Assembly (NCBI GenBank): GCA_017938365.1
Contig: JAGBBT010000094.1
Location: forward strand, 1 to 64,000
DNA from: Treponema sp.
Lineage (GTDB): Bacteria; Spirochaetota; Spirochaetia; Treponematales; Treponemataceae
Reading direction: 5' to 3'
DNA length: 64,000 bases
Both the position numbers and the translations under genes were made by a program. This document shows, piece by piece, positions 40,484 to 50,106 of this stretch. The first letter of the stretch is position 1; the number at the start of each line of letters is the position of its first letter. The notes beneath the pieces are model-generated. The model was given only the letters and a program-made list of their open reading frames with translations, had not been told where the DNA came from and ran no database searches.

Positions 40484-42423
40484 TGGCTGATTTATTTGAT
40501 ATTGATAGAACTGCAAGAATTTCAGAATTAGTTACTTTAATAAAAAAGTATCAAAAATCATATTATAATGGTGAATCTGAAATTTCTGATTTTGAATTTG
40601 ATAAGTTATGGGATGAATTAAAAATTCTTGATCCAGAAAATCCTATTTTGAAAAAAGTAGGTGCTGATAATGGAAATTTTCAAAAAGTAAGACATATTAT
40701 GCCTATGGGAAGCCAAGAAAAAGCTGCAAATCCTGAGCAGTTTTTAAGTTGGTGTGCTAATCATTCTTATCCAGAATATTTAGTTGAATATAAGCTTGAC
40801 GGTGCTTCCTTAGAGTTGCAGTACAATCATGGGAAACTAATGGTTGCAGTTACTAGAGGTGATGGTTCTGTGGGAGATGATATAACTGCTAATGCCAAGA
40901 AAATGCAAGGAATTCCACATGTTTTAAAAAATATTGCTGGTGAATTAATTGATTATAGCGGTGGTGTGCGTGGCGAAGTTATAATGACCCATAAAATTCA
41001 TAATTTTTTTTATTCTGATAAAGCTAATTGTAGGAATGCCGCAAATGGACTTATGAAAAGAAAAGATGGGGATGGTTGTAATCATCTTACTTTTATTGCT
41101 TATGATGCTTTATCTATAACAAACTCGCAACCATTTGATGATGAAGAATCAAAAATAAAATGGTTATCGAATTGTTCTTTTAATGTTGTTCCTCTGAAAA
41201 TTTGTAAATCAGCTGAAGAGGTGATTGCTTATCGTTCTTCTGTGATGGAATCCCGAAATAATTTAGATTATGATATTGATGGTTTAGTTATAAAAGAAAG
41301 AATCATAAATTATGATGATGCAAAAAGAGCAAGACCTGATAGACAAATTGCTTTTAAATTTAGTTTAGAAGAAGCAGTTTCTATTCTTAGAGAAGTTGAA
41401 TGGAGTGAATCTGGTTCAACTTATACTCCTGTTGCAATTTTTGATTCAGTTTCGTTAGCTGGAACAACGGTGCAAAGAGCAAGTTTGGCTAATCCTGAAA
41501 CAATGCGTAATCTAGGAATTAAAATTGGCTGTAAAGTTGTGGTTGTAAAGAGAGGAGAAATTATACCTAAAATTGAATCTGTGATTGAAGATCCGTCTTT
41601 AAAAACAACTGATGTAGTTTATCCTTCTGTGTGTTCTAGTTGTAATACTAAACTTATTGACGAGGGAAGTAGATTATTTTGTCCAAATCAAAAATGTGAA
41701 AAAAAGATTTTACATCAACTTTTAAAATGGGTTAATGTTGTTGATATAAGAGATTTAGGTGAAACTTTAGTTACATCTCTTTTTAATTCGAAAATCGTAA
41801 GGTCTATATCTGATTTATATTCTCTTACTACAGAGCAGTTGACTCCATTTTTTTTAACAGAAAATAGTATTGCAAAAAATAAAGATTCAGCAGGTGCATT
41901 AAAAGTTTATGAATCTATTCAAAACCATAGACATCTTTCTCTTCCTTCATTTATTGCAGGTTTCGATATTGCTGGGATAGGTGAGGTTACAGTTCAAAAA
42001 TTAGTAGATGCTGGATTTAATACTTTAGAAAAGCTTTTTTCTGCAACTGAAGAAGATTTTGCTACTACCTATGGTTTTGCTCAAATAATGGCCAAAGATA
42101 TGGTTGCAGGTTTAAAAGAAAATAAAAAAGAAATGGAAAGTCTAGTTTTGAACGGTGTGATTATTTTAGAGCAATCTACTGTTGAAGGTATATTTACAGG
42201 AATGAGTTTTTGTTTTACTGGTGAATTGAATACAATGAAACGTTCTGAAGCAGAAAACTTAGTAAAACAAAATGGTGGAACTTGTAAATCTTCCGTAACT
42301 AAAGATCTTAGTTATCTTGTGACTAATGATACTTCAAGTGGATCTAGTAAAAACTTAAAGGCACAAAAGTTCGGCATAAAGATAATTAACGAAGAAGATT
42401 TTCTTGCTCTTGCTGGAAAGTAA
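40483..42423 (+). CDS. ligA: NAD-dependent DNA ligase LigA
   Basis: LigA seals nicks in DNA using NAD. The 646-residue protein has the adenylation domain with the active Lys in EYKLDGASLE (about residue 107), the OB fold, a four-Cys zinc finger (CSSCNTKLIDEGSRLFCPNQ, then C), helix-hairpin-helix repeats (about residues 425-545) and a C-terminal BRCT domain (GMSFCFTGELNTMKRSEAE). A shorter adenylation start than E. coli, but all essential parts are present. Its 3' end overlaps the convergent M23 peptidase gene by 38 bases. Confidence 0.96.
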   Translation: MADLFDIDRTARISELVTLIKKYQKSYYNGESEISDFEFDKLWDELKILDPENPILKKVGADNGNFQKVRHIMPMGSQEKAANPEQFLSWCANHSYPEYLVEYKLDGASLELQYNHGKLMVAVTRGDGSVGDDITANAKKMQGIPHVLKNIAGELIDYSGGVRGEVIMTHKIHNFFYSDKANCRNAANGLMKRKDGDGCNHLTFIAYDALSITNSQPFDDEESKIKWLSNCSFNVVPLKICKSAEEVIAYRSSVMESRNNLDYDIDGLVIKERIINYDDAKRARPDRQIAFKFSLEEAVSILREVEWSESGSTYTPVAIFDSVSLAGTTVQRASLANPETMRNLGIKIGCKVVVVKRGEIIPKIESVIEDPSLKTTDVVYPSVCSSCNTKLIDEGSRLFCPNQKCEKKILHQLLKWVNVVDIRDLGETLVTSLFNSKIVRSISDLYSLTTEQLTPFFLTENSIAKNKDSAGALKVYESIQNHRHLSLPSFIAGFDIAGIGEVTVQKLVDAGFNTLEKLFSATEEDFATTYGFAQIMAKDMVAGLKENKKEMESLVLNGVIILEQSTVEGIFTGMSFCFTGELNTMKRSEAENLVKQNGGTCKSSVTKDLSYLVTNDTSSGSSKNLKAQKFGIKIINEEDFLALAGK

Positions 42424-43387
42424 AATCAGTTGTAAAAAAATCTGGATTTACAGCAACCGTATTTAGTCGTACTTCCCAATGAAGGTGAGGTCCAGTTGCC
42501 AGTCCTGTGGCTCCTGACATTCCTATTAATTCCTCTTTTTTTACAACCTGACCAATTTTTACATTGAGTTTGTCTAAGTGATAATAAAGACTGTACAACC
42601 CTGGTAAATGTTCTATGCAGATACTCCATCCCGTCGAAACTCTATTTTCTGCCATTACGACTTTACCTGTTCCGCAAGCTTTTACTTCTGTTCCTGTAGG
42701 AATTCCATAATCAATTCCGTAATGTAAACTTGTGGATGACTTTCCATTTGAATATGAATAGATTCTTCTGTCTCCAAAAAATGATGTTATTCGTTTTGAT
42801 GTTGTAGGACATATAAAAGCATCTGTTTGAAATGTTGAATCATGATTTGTTGTTTCTAAAATTGAATTTAATGTATTAATTTGATTATATCGTTGTTTAC
42901 TAGAATCTGTTTTTATTGCTGTATTTTTTGTGTCTAATTCAATTACTTCTTTTATAAAATTTTTTGAATTAATTTTTATTGGCAAAGAGAAAGTTTCATA
43001 TATTCTGTTAAATGCTGAAAAAACAATTTTTGCAGTGTAGTCACCATTTTTTTGATATGTTGAAAGGGGAATTCCTGCAATCAAAATATCCATTTTCTTA
43101 AACTTTTTTGAGGAGTTATTAGATAAAAAGAAAATTGATTCTGAGATTTTTTTATGTGGATCATTATTTGAATAAAATTCAACAATTCCTTTTGAACTTT
43201 TTAATTCTTTTTTATAAATTCCCTTAGGTGAAAAAATCATCCTTATGAATATTGCATCACCAGGATTTGTTTCGTTTGTATAAAATACTCTTAAATCATA
43301 ATCTTGACATTTCCAAACAGCTGTTGCCGAATATAAATAAAAAAATGTATTAAAAAATAGACATGATAAGATTAATAATTTTCTCAT
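42386..43387 (-). CDS. exported M23-family peptidase
   Basis: The 333-residue protein has a signal peptide (residues 1-21), a beta-rich N-terminal domain (residues about 25-190) and a C-terminal M23 (LytM) domain with metal ligands in HYGIDYG (about residue 229), HLDKL and GPHLHWEV. The full ligand set makes it likely to be an active endopeptidase acting on peptidoglycan cross-links in the periplasm. It is the last gene of recO-pdp-recJ-M23 and starts one base after the recJ stop. It overlaps ligA tail to tail. Confidence 0.9.
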   Translation of the reverse strand: MRKLLILSCLFFNTFFYLYSATAVWKCQDYDLRVFYTNETNPGDAIFIRMIFSPKGIYKKELKSSKGIVEFYSNNDPHKKISESIFFLSNNSSKKFKKMDILIAGIPLSTYQKNGDYTAKIVFSAFNRIYETFSLPIKINSKNFIKEVIELDTKNTAIKTDSSKQRYNQINTLNSILETTNHDSTFQTDAFICPTTSKRITSFFGDRRIYSYSNGKSSTSLHYGIDYGIPTGTEVKACGTGKVVMAENRVSTGWSICIEHLPGLYSLYYHLDKLNVKIGQVVKKEELIGMSGATGLATGPHLHWEVRLNTVAVNPDFFTTDFTFQQEQENLLR

Positions 43388-45520
43388 TTATAAACTCCTA
43401 TATGTTTCTGTTAAAACAATTTGAGGTGTTTCTGTCATATTAAAAGTATTTCTCTGTATTTGATAAAGTATATCTATGGAATCACCTTTGCAGAAGTCTT
43501 TATTAAGTCTTTCTCCTTCGCTCCAGAAAATAGCTGGCCATTTTGTTGTTCCACAATCAAGAATAAGTTTTAAATGCTTTTTTTCTGTTTTTCCCATTAT
43601 GGTTGCATCTTGGATTTTTAAATTTTTACTAATAAATGTTAATTCTGGATTTGATTCTCCATAAGGTTCAAATTTGTCGATAATTTTTAATATATTGGGA
43701 GTTAGATATGGTGCGGGAAGCTCTGCATCTATTTTTATTTCCTCTGAATCTGCTTCCAATTCTATTGTTGGTGCGAGAAGTTCTAATCTTTTGTAAAATT
43801 CATTTAGTTTTTCTTTTGAAAAACTGAATCCTGCTGCAAAGTTGTGTCCACCATGATTTAAAAATATATCACTCATTTGATCTAGGAATGGTGTTATAGA
43901 GAAACCTCTACAACTCCTCATTGAACCAATTGCTATATCGTCAACAAATGTAATTGCCATAGACGGAACTGAATAATTTTGTACTAATCTTCCTGCTAGT
44001 ATTCCTGAAACACCTCTGTTTATTTCTTCATCAACAATAACACAAAGTTTTCCTTTGTATTTATTTATACTTTCTTCAGCTTTTTTTGAGCCGATTTCCC
44101 AAGCTCTTGCTCCTAATTCTTTTCGCTCTTGATTTAATTCAATAATTTTACTTGCTATATTTTCTCTTTCTTTGGAATCTTCTGTAATAAATAATTTTAC
44201 TCCTAATTCTGGTTTTCCAAGTCTTCCTGTTGCGTTTAAAACGGGAATGATATTCCATGATAATTTAGAACTTGTTAATCTTTCACCTAATAACCCAACT
44301 TTTGATAGCAATTCAGTTAATCCTGTTCTACATTTTCCTTTGTTCATTGCATCAATGCCTTGGTATACAAGAATACGATTTTCATTTACTAAAGGCATAA
44401 TATCTGCTAAAGCCGCAAGTGCTACAAGTTGTAAATCTTTTTCTTCGTTTTTTACATCTTGAGGAAATTGTTTTTGTTGTTGCTTATTGATAAATGTTAC
44501 AAATATATTATAAAAACCTTGAATTTCAGAGGCTTCTTGAAGATTATATTTTGCAATTTTGGATATTGTTTTTAATTTTAGTAAACTTATATTTTGTATT
44601 TGAGGAATTAATTTTGAAATTTCTGGGCGTAAATCTAGAAAGTTAAATTCGATTGAGTTTCCAAAAGTTTCTTTCATGAGTTTTGTTGTGAGTGCTTCAT
44701 CCCAAACGAAAATTTGTTGTCCTTGTAAGAATTTTAACAGTCTTGTTTTTGAAAATGGGGTAGAGTTAGGTATTATTGTTTCTGATAAATAGTCTTTTTT
44801 TACAAGATTTTGTATTTTTAGGCATTCTATCGTATTTGCTTCATTTACTTTTTTTACTGTTAATAAACAAAGTTCTTGTTTATATAATGGTGTTTTTGAA
44901 AATCTTAAGGCTGTAACGACTTTGTAAACTACAGCTGCTCCTGAGATATCTGGAAAGGGGTAACCACTATCTAAACATTTTGGATTTATTATAATCGCTG
45001 GTGTTGGTAATTGCTCTGGTGGATTATGATGATCTAAAACTATAACGTCAATACCAAGGTTTGCAGCATATTTTATTTCTTCATTGTTTGAAATTCCACA
45101 ATCTACTGTTATTATTAAAGTTCCGTTGTTTTTATAAAAATCATCAATTGCATCTGTTGACAATCCGTAACCGTCATTTCCTGTTGGAAGTTTCCATCGA
45201 ACATCAATATTAATTGATTTTAAATATTCATACAGAATTGTTGTACTTGAGATTCCGTCAACATCTCTGTCGCCAAAAATTAATACTATTTCACCTTCTT
45301 CTTGTGCTTGAAGAATTCTATCGACAGCATCTTCCATATTTGAAAATAGAAACGGATTATGTAAAAAGCGTTTATCATTTTCTAAAAAATATTGTATATC
45401 TTCACCACTTTTTATATTTCTTCTTAAAAGAATTGCAGCGGTAAGGGAGTCGATGTTATATTTATCCATCAATTCTCTTATCATTTCTTTTGAGACATCT
45501 TTTTTATTCCAAGTTTTCAT
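43388..45520 (-). CDS. recJ: single-stranded-DNA-specific exonuclease RecJ
   Basis: RecJ is the 5'-3' single-strand exonuclease of RecF-type repair. The 710-residue protein has DHH-family motifs IFGDRDVDGISS (about residue 83), LDHHNPP, the DHHA1 motif NHGGHNFAAGFSF and a C-terminal OB fold. An extra helical segment (about residues 215-360) between the core motifs is longer than in E. coli RecJ. The start abuts the nucleoside phosphorylase stop (overlap of one base). recO lies in the same operon. Confidence 0.95.
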   Translation of the reverse strand: MKTWNKKDVSKEMIRELMDKYNIDSLTAAILLRRNIKSGEDIQYFLENDKRFLHNPFLFSNMEDAVDRILQAQEEGEIVLIFGDRDVDGISSTTILYEYLKSINIDVRWKLPTGNDGYGLSTDAIDDFYKNNGTLIITVDCGISNNEEIKYAANLGIDVIVLDHHNPPEQLPTPAIIINPKCLDSGYPFPDISGAAVVYKVVTALRFSKTPLYKQELCLLTVKKVNEANTIECLKIQNLVKKDYLSETIIPNSTPFSKTRLLKFLQGQQIFVWDEALTTKLMKETFGNSIEFNFLDLRPEISKLIPQIQNISLLKLKTISKIAKYNLQEASEIQGFYNIFVTFINKQQQKQFPQDVKNEEKDLQLVALAALADIMPLVNENRILVYQGIDAMNKGKCRTGLTELLSKVGLLGERLTSSKLSWNIIPVLNATGRLGKPELGVKLFITEDSKERENIASKIIELNQERKELGARAWEIGSKKAEESINKYKGKLCVIVDEEINRGVSGILAGRLVQNYSVPSMAITFVDDIAIGSMRSCRGFSITPFLDQMSDIFLNHGGHNFAAGFSFSKEKLNEFYKRLELLAPTIELEADSEEIKIDAELPAPYLTPNILKIIDKFEPYGESNPELTFISKNLKIQDATIMGKTEKKHLKLILDCGTTKWPAIFWSEGERLNKDFCKGDSIDILYQIQRNTFNMTETPQIVLTETYRSL

Positions 45521-46881
45521 TATTTTACTTCCATGAGAATAAGAGGTTTTAATTCTGGTTTTGTATTGCTGTAAGTTAGGGCTTCTGTTTTTATTATATT
45601 ACAAGTAGGTTCTAGACATTCTTTGTTTTTTCCATAAACATCGAGAATTAAATCACCTTTCTTTACATAATCACCTGTTTTTTTATGTACAATAAATCCT
45701 GCATCAGCATATACTTTTTCGTCTGATTTGTTTCTTCCAACTCCAAGATATACTCCTGCAATGCCTGTTTTAAATGCATCTAATGTTATGTATCCATCCT
45801 GTTCTGCAAGAATTTGTGCATGAAATGAGGATCTTCGTTTTCCTATTTGGCTTAATAGTGTATCAGGATTTCCACCTTGTTCTTTCACATTTTTTAGAAA
45901 TAAATCTAATGCTTTTCCTGAGCTAACAGCTTCTTTACAGAGTGCTAAAGCTTCTTCCTTTGTTTTTGCTTTGTTTCCAAGAAGTAACATTTCTGTAGCC
46001 AAAGCATAAGTTAGTTCCATTACATCTTCAGGACCTTTTCCTTGCAAACATTCAATAGTTTCTTCGATTTCTAAGAAATTCCCCACAGTTTTTCCTAAAG
46101 GTGTGTCCATTCTTGTGATTAATGCAGTTGCTTTTTTTCCCATACTCTGGGCTGTTTTTACTAAAAACTCTGCTAATTCTTTTGCATCGTCAAAGGATTT
46201 CATAAATGCTCCAGAACCACATTTCACGTCAAAAACTAAACCATCTGCACCTTCTGCAACTTTTTTTGAAAGTATTGAAGATGTAATTAACGGAATTGAT
46301 TCAACTGTTGCTGTAACATCTCTCAATGCATACATTTTCTTATCTGCTGGTGCAATTAGTGGTGTCTGACCCATCATGGCAAAACCATTTTTTTTAATTC
46401 CCTGTCTGAATTCTTCTTCTGTTAAGTTAACATTATAACCTTCAATTGATTCTAGTTTGTCTAATGTTCCGCCTGTGTGACCTAAAGCTCTTCCACTCAT
46501 CATTGGATCTTGAATACCACAAGCTGATACAATTGGCGCTAATGGAAGTGAGATTTTATCTCCAACTCCTCCAGTGGAATGTTTGTCTATGAATGGACCT
46601 ATTAATCCAATATTTTCAAATCCATGAAGTTTTATGGTTTCTCCTGAATGCAACATACATTCAGTTAATACTCCTGTTTCTTCAAATGTCATCCCATTAA
46701 AGTATATTGCCATTAAAAAAGAACTCATTTGATAATCAGGAATTTTACCTTCTGTATATCCGTCTATCATGAATTTTATTTCTTCTTTTGATAGGGTTGT
46801 ATTTCCTGAGAAAATTTTATTTCCGTTTTCATCTCTAAGGAAGAACCCTCTTTTTTTCATGATTATATCTGTTGCTCTCAT
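45520..46881 (-). CDS. deoA: pyrimidine-nucleoside / thymidine phosphorylase
   Basis: The enzyme cleaves thymidine, and in the pyrimidine-nucleoside type also uridine, with phosphate. The 453-residue protein has the family block DKHSTGGVGDKISLPLAP (about residues 88-105), MMSGRALGHTGGTLDKLESI and KKVAEGADGLVFDVKCGSGAF, all intact. The N terminus has a 15-residue insert (about residues 10-30) compared with the usual start. The ATG at 46881 follows AGGGAG. Whether it accepts uridine cannot be told here. Confidence 0.93.
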   Translation of the reverse strand: MRATDIIMKKRGFFLRDENGNKIFSGNTTLSKEEIKFMIDGYTEGKIPDYQMSSFLMAIYFNGMTFEETGVLTECMLHSGETIKLHGFENIGLIGPFIDKHSTGGVGDKISLPLAPIVSACGIQDPMMSGRALGHTGGTLDKLESIEGYNVNLTEEEFRQGIKKNGFAMMGQTPLIAPADKKMYALRDVTATVESIPLITSSILSKKVAEGADGLVFDVKCGSGAFMKSFDDAKELAEFLVKTAQSMGKKATALITRMDTPLGKTVGNFLEIEETIECLQGKGPEDVMELTYALATEMLLLGNKAKTKEEALALCKEAVSSGKALDLFLKNVKEQGGNPDTLLSQIGKRRSSFHAQILAEQDGYITLDAFKTGIAGVYLGVGRNKSDEKVYADAGFIVHKKTGDYVKKGDLILDVYGKNKECLEPTCNIIKTEALTYSNTKPELKPLILMEVK

Positions 46882-46899
46882 AATTTGCTCCCTTTGTGT

Positions 46900-47676
46900 T
46901 TATAGGATTCCAATACCTATTTCTAGTGATTTTAATTTTGTACAACAAGAGCTTTCTGTTAAATAAAAACACAATTCTCTTAGTTCGTGTAAACTGTCTT
47001 CACTTAATGGTATTGAACGAACTTGTCTTGGTTCAAAATTGTTAATAGCTTCTAAATATGTAAGGGAAGAATTAGTAATTGTATTTTTTTTATTATGAAT
47101 GTCTGTACAGCTTTCACAAATAAATCCATTATCCCCTTCGCTATATACAACTTTAGATGATAAACCATTTTCTTCAATTTTTCTAGTAAAATGTGATTTC
47201 CCACAAATTGGACATACTTGTGTTTGAGGTTGTATTCCTAATAAATTGAGATATCTCCATAGAAATCTAATTAATCCAAGTCTTGATTGATATTCTGTGC
47301 TTAAATCCATTCCATCAAGTAAACCGTTTAATAGTGTATAACATTCTTTAGGGCTTCCAGCACATTTTGTTTTTATGATTATTTCTGTAACAAAATTTGC
47401 TGCATAGGATTTGAATAAATTTTCTCTAAAACTTGGATGATATTTTTTTACATCAAAATCTGTTATTTTGCATGTGTTTTTAGATTGATCTTTGTATAAA
47501 AAAAGTTTGCCGTTATTATAAGGGCAGACTAGTGATTTTAGTTTACTTTTGGAACCTCCAAATAATGTTGCATAACATATACCTTCTTCAGGCGAAATGA
47601 AACATACAGACTTATTGTTTTCTCCAGAAATATGTAACGATAAAATAGTAACTTCTTGACTGTAATTTCTATTCAT
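46900..47676 (-). CDS. recO: DNA repair protein RecO
   Basis: RecO helps load RecA onto SSB-coated DNA. The 258-residue protein has an N-terminal OB fold (residues 1-75), a helical domain (LLNGLLDGMDLSTEY) and a four-Cys zinc finger (CPICGKSH, then CESCTD, about residues 175-210). The ATG at 47676 is preferred: the GTG at 47700 overlaps the -35 of the rpoZ promoter. Neither has a clear ribosome site. First gene of recO-deoA-recJ-M23. Confidence 0.92.
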   Translation of the reverse strand: MNRNYSQEVTILSLHISGENNKSVCFISPEEGICYATLFGGSKSKLKSLVCPYNNGKLFLYKDQSKNTCKITDFDVKKYHPSFRENLFKSYAANFVTEIIIKTKCAGSPKECYTLLNGLLDGMDLSTEYQSRLGLIRFLWRYLNLLGIQPQTQVCPICGKSHFTRKIEENGLSSKVVYSEGDNGFICESCTDIHNKKNTITNSSLTYLEAINNFEPRQVRSIPLSEDSLHELRELCFYLTESSCCTKLKSLEIGIGIL

Positions 47677-47693
47677 ACATTTATTATTATAAA

Positions 47694-47722
47694 TTGACAC
47701 AGAATTTGCAAATATATATAAT
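47694..47722 (+). promoter_or_regulatory. consensus sigma-70 promoter of rpoZ and the following small gene
   Basis: TTGACA (47694-47699) and TATAAT (47717-47722) are separated by 17 bases: a 12/12 match to consensus. The predicted start is about 20 bases before the rpoZ ATG (47749). It overlaps the region upstream of recO on the other strand. Confidence 0.9.
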
Positions 47723-47748
47723 AAATTAGTTTATAAGAGGGGTGTAAT

Positions 47749-47943
47749 ATGATTTTCCCATTGGAACAACTTGTAAGATTTAACAGTAATGTTTATGAAG
47801 TTACTGTTGCTGCTAGTCGTCGTGCTTATCAAATGTCGATGATAAAAGATTCTAGTATTGAACAGAACGACGGAAAAGTAGTTTCATTGGCTGCTAAGCA
47901 GCTTTTTACAGAACAGGTACAGTATCGTATCGAAAAACAGTAA
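47749..47943 (+). CDS. rpoZ: RNA polymerase omega subunit (RpoZ)
   Basis: Omega aids assembly of RNA polymerase. The 64-residue protein has the family pattern ASRRAYQMS (residues about 23-31) followed by DGKVVSLAAKQLFTEQVQY, corresponding to the conserved AAKRARQL and alanine-rich helices of RpoZ. AGAGGGG precedes the ATG. The perfect consensus promoter (47694-47722) suits a polymerase subunit. It is followed by the 29-codon ribosomal-type gene. Confidence 0.85.
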   Translation: MIFPLEQLVRFNSNVYEVTVAASRRAYQMSMIKDSSIEQNDGKVVSLAAKQLFTEQVQYRIEKQ

Positions 47944-48023
47944 TTATTTAATTTGATTTAGCTCTTGACGAAAGGGCTTGTTTCAATAATAATTATCATA
48001 CATTTTTTTAAGGAGTGCCCACC

Positions 48024-48113
48024 GTGCCTTGTGGTAAAAAAAGAAAGCGCCAAAAGATGGCAACACATAAGCGCAAGAAGATGCTTAGACGCAATAGGCA
48101 TAAGAGTAAGTAA
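48024..48113 (+). CDS. 29-residue bS22/AURKAIP1-COX24-type ribosomal protein
   Basis: A GTG start at 48024, nine bases after AAGGAG (48010-48014), opens a 29-codon ORF (MPCGKKRKRQKMATHKRKKM, then LRRNRHKSK) with more than half Lys/Arg. It matches the short AURKAIP1/COX24-type proteins, found in bacteroidetes and spirochaetes and known there as small-subunit ribosomal proteins (bS22-like). It is too short for usual gene finders. It sits between rpoZ and a terminator. Confidence 0.8.
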   Translation: MPCGKKRKRQKMATHKRKKMLRRNRHKSK

Positions 48114-48151
48114 CATCTGTTTTAGATGTTTATGAATATATGCCTGTAAAG

Positions 48152-48190
48152 AGACCGCGAAAGTTGTAAAACTACGCGGTCTTTTTTTTC
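48152..48190 (+). terminator. terminator of rpoZ and the small ribosomal-type gene
   Basis: AGACCGCG (48152-48159) pairs perfectly with CGCGGTCT (48175-48182), with a 15-base loop, and is followed by eight Ts. It is the most GC-rich intrinsic terminator in the window. Confidence 0.95.
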
Positions 48191-48221
48191 TTAATTAAAT
48201 TTTTTTAGGAGGTTTACTATT

Positions 48222-50102
48222 TTGCTTTCAGGTATAAATTCCCCAGAAGATTTAAAAAAAATTCCTGAAGATAAACTTCCTGATTTAGCTACAGAAATTA
48301 GAAAGAAAATAATAGATGTTGTAGGAAAAAACGGCGGACATTTAGCATCTAATCTTGGTGTTGTTGAATTAACTATAGCACTTCATAGAGTTTTTACATC
48401 TCCTAATGATGCATTTGTATTTGATGTTAGCCATCAGTGTTATACACATAAACTACTTACTGGTAGATATAAAGATTTTGAATCCTTAAGAACTTTTAAT
48501 GGAATATCAGGATTTACAAAAAAAGCTGAAAGTAAACACGATTTTTTTGATAATGGACATTCCTCTACTTCAATTTCTCAAGCATTAGGTTTATTATCTG
48601 CCTGGCAGTTACAAGGTAGAAATGACAAAGTCGTTGCAATAATAGGTGATGGAGCTTTAACAGGTGGAATGGCATTTGAAGCTTTATCCCATGCAGGTCA
48701 AATTGCTAAAAACTTAATAGTTGTATTGAATGATAATCAAATGTCCATTAGTAAAAATACAGGATCGTTATCAAAGTACTTAAGTCGATTAACAATGACA
48801 GGAACTTATCAAAGGTTCAGAAAAAATATTGATAAGATTGTTGAAAAAATTCCTAATTTGAGCAAATTTATTTTTAGAATAAAAAGAGGATTAAAAGGAG
48901 TTTTTTTTACAAATAATCTTTTTACAGATTTAGGTTTTGAATATGTAGGACCTTTAAATGGGCATGATATAAAAGAATTAGAAGATGTACTTAATAGAGT
49001 AAAAAATCTTTCCAGACCAGTTGTTGTTCATGTTTTGACAAAAAAAGGAAAAGGCTATAGTCCGGCAGAAAATGATCCTGCAAAATTTCATGGAATTGGA
49101 CCTTTTTTAATTTCAGATGGAAATGTAGAAAAATATGATACTTTAAGTTTTACAGAAAGTTTTAGTCGTACTCTTATTAAATTAGCGGAAAAAAATGATC
49201 GAATTGTTGCAATTACAGCGGCAATGGCAAAAGGAACTGGATTAGATGCTTTTGCAAGAAAATTTCCTAGTAGATTTTATGATGTTGGAATAGCGGAAGA
49301 ACATGCTGTTAGTTTTGCTAGTGGATTAGCCGCAGGTAAATTGATTCCAATTGTTGCTATTTATTCAACATTTATTCAACGTTCAATAGATCAAATTATT
49401 CATGATATTTCTGTTCAGAATTTTCCAATCGTTTTTTGTTTAGATCGAGCAGGCCCAGTTCCAAATGATGGAGAAACTCATCAGGGAATTTTTGATATAG
49501 CTTTGCTAAAACCAATTCCGAATTTATCAATACTGTCGCCTGTAAGTGGTGATGATTTAAAAGTATGTTTGGAATGGGCTATTAATTCAAATAAAGCTGT
49601 TTCGATTAGATATCCAAAAACTTCATGTCCTTCAGAGATTCCGATTTTTGCTTCTGAAATACAAGAAGGTCGTGGAATTCTTATAAAATCAGAAGAATAT
49701 GCACCTTCTTTAGCTATTCCATTGGAAAATTCTTCTAAACGAATTTTATTTGTTTGTACAGGTGGGATTTTTTCAGAAGTTGTTCAAGCTTCACGGGCAT
49801 TATTAATGGAAAATATTTATTCTGATGTTTACACTTTAAGATTTATAAAACCTATTGATGAAGAATATTTTTATTCTGTTGTATCTAATTATAGTGGCGT
49901 ATGTTTTGTGGAAGATGGTGTAAAAGTTGGTGGAATAAGTGAATATTTATCGAATGTTCTTGCTGAAAAAAAATATACAAATACAATAATAAAAGCTTTT
50001 CCAAATTCTTATTTTCCTCAAGGAACTCGAACTCAAATTTGTGAATATTGTAAAATGTCTTCAAAAGATATTTGTAATGCTGCTAAAAGTTTATTAGAGT
50101 AA
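48222..50102 (+). CDS. dxs: 1-deoxy-D-xylulose-5-phosphate synthase Dxs
   Basis: Dxs condenses pyruvate and glyceraldehyde 3-phosphate, the first step of the MEP isoprenoid pathway, using thiamine diphosphate. The 626-residue protein has GHLASNLGVVELTIALH (N-terminal), DVSHQCYTHKLLTGR, the thiamine site GDGALTGGMAFEALSHAG (about residues 140-157) and DRAGPVPNDGETHQG. The start is TTG at 48222, nine bases after AGGAGG. It heads the dxs-folP-cdaA-cdaR-acpS-DUF2225-truA operon. Confidence 0.96.
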   Translation: MLSGINSPEDLKKIPEDKLPDLATEIRKKIIDVVGKNGGHLASNLGVVELTIALHRVFTSPNDAFVFDVSHQCYTHKLLTGRYKDFESLRTFNGISGFTKKAESKHDFFDNGHSSTSISQALGLLSAWQLQGRNDKVVAIIGDGALTGGMAFEALSHAGQIAKNLIVVLNDNQMSISKNTGSLSKYLSRLTMTGTYQRFRKNIDKIVEKIPNLSKFIFRIKRGLKGVFFTNNLFTDLGFEYVGPLNGHDIKELEDVLNRVKNLSRPVVVHVLTKKGKGYSPAENDPAKFHGIGPFLISDGNVEKYDTLSFTESFSRTLIKLAEKNDRIVAITAAMAKGTGLDAFARKFPSRFYDVGIAEEHAVSFASGLAAGKLIPIVAIYSTFIQRSIDQIIHDISVQNFPIVFCLDRAGPVPNDGETHQGIFDIALLKPIPNLSILSPVSGDDLKVCLEWAINSNKAVSIRYPKTSCPSEIPIFASEIQEGRGILIKSEEYAPSLAIPLENSSKRILFVCTGGIFSEVVQASRALLMENIYSDVYTLRFIKPIDEEYFYSVVSNYSGVCFVEDGVKVGGISEYLSNVLAEKKYTNTIIKAFPNSYFPQGTRTQICEYCKMSSKDICNAAKSLLE

Positions 50103-50106
50103 TTTT

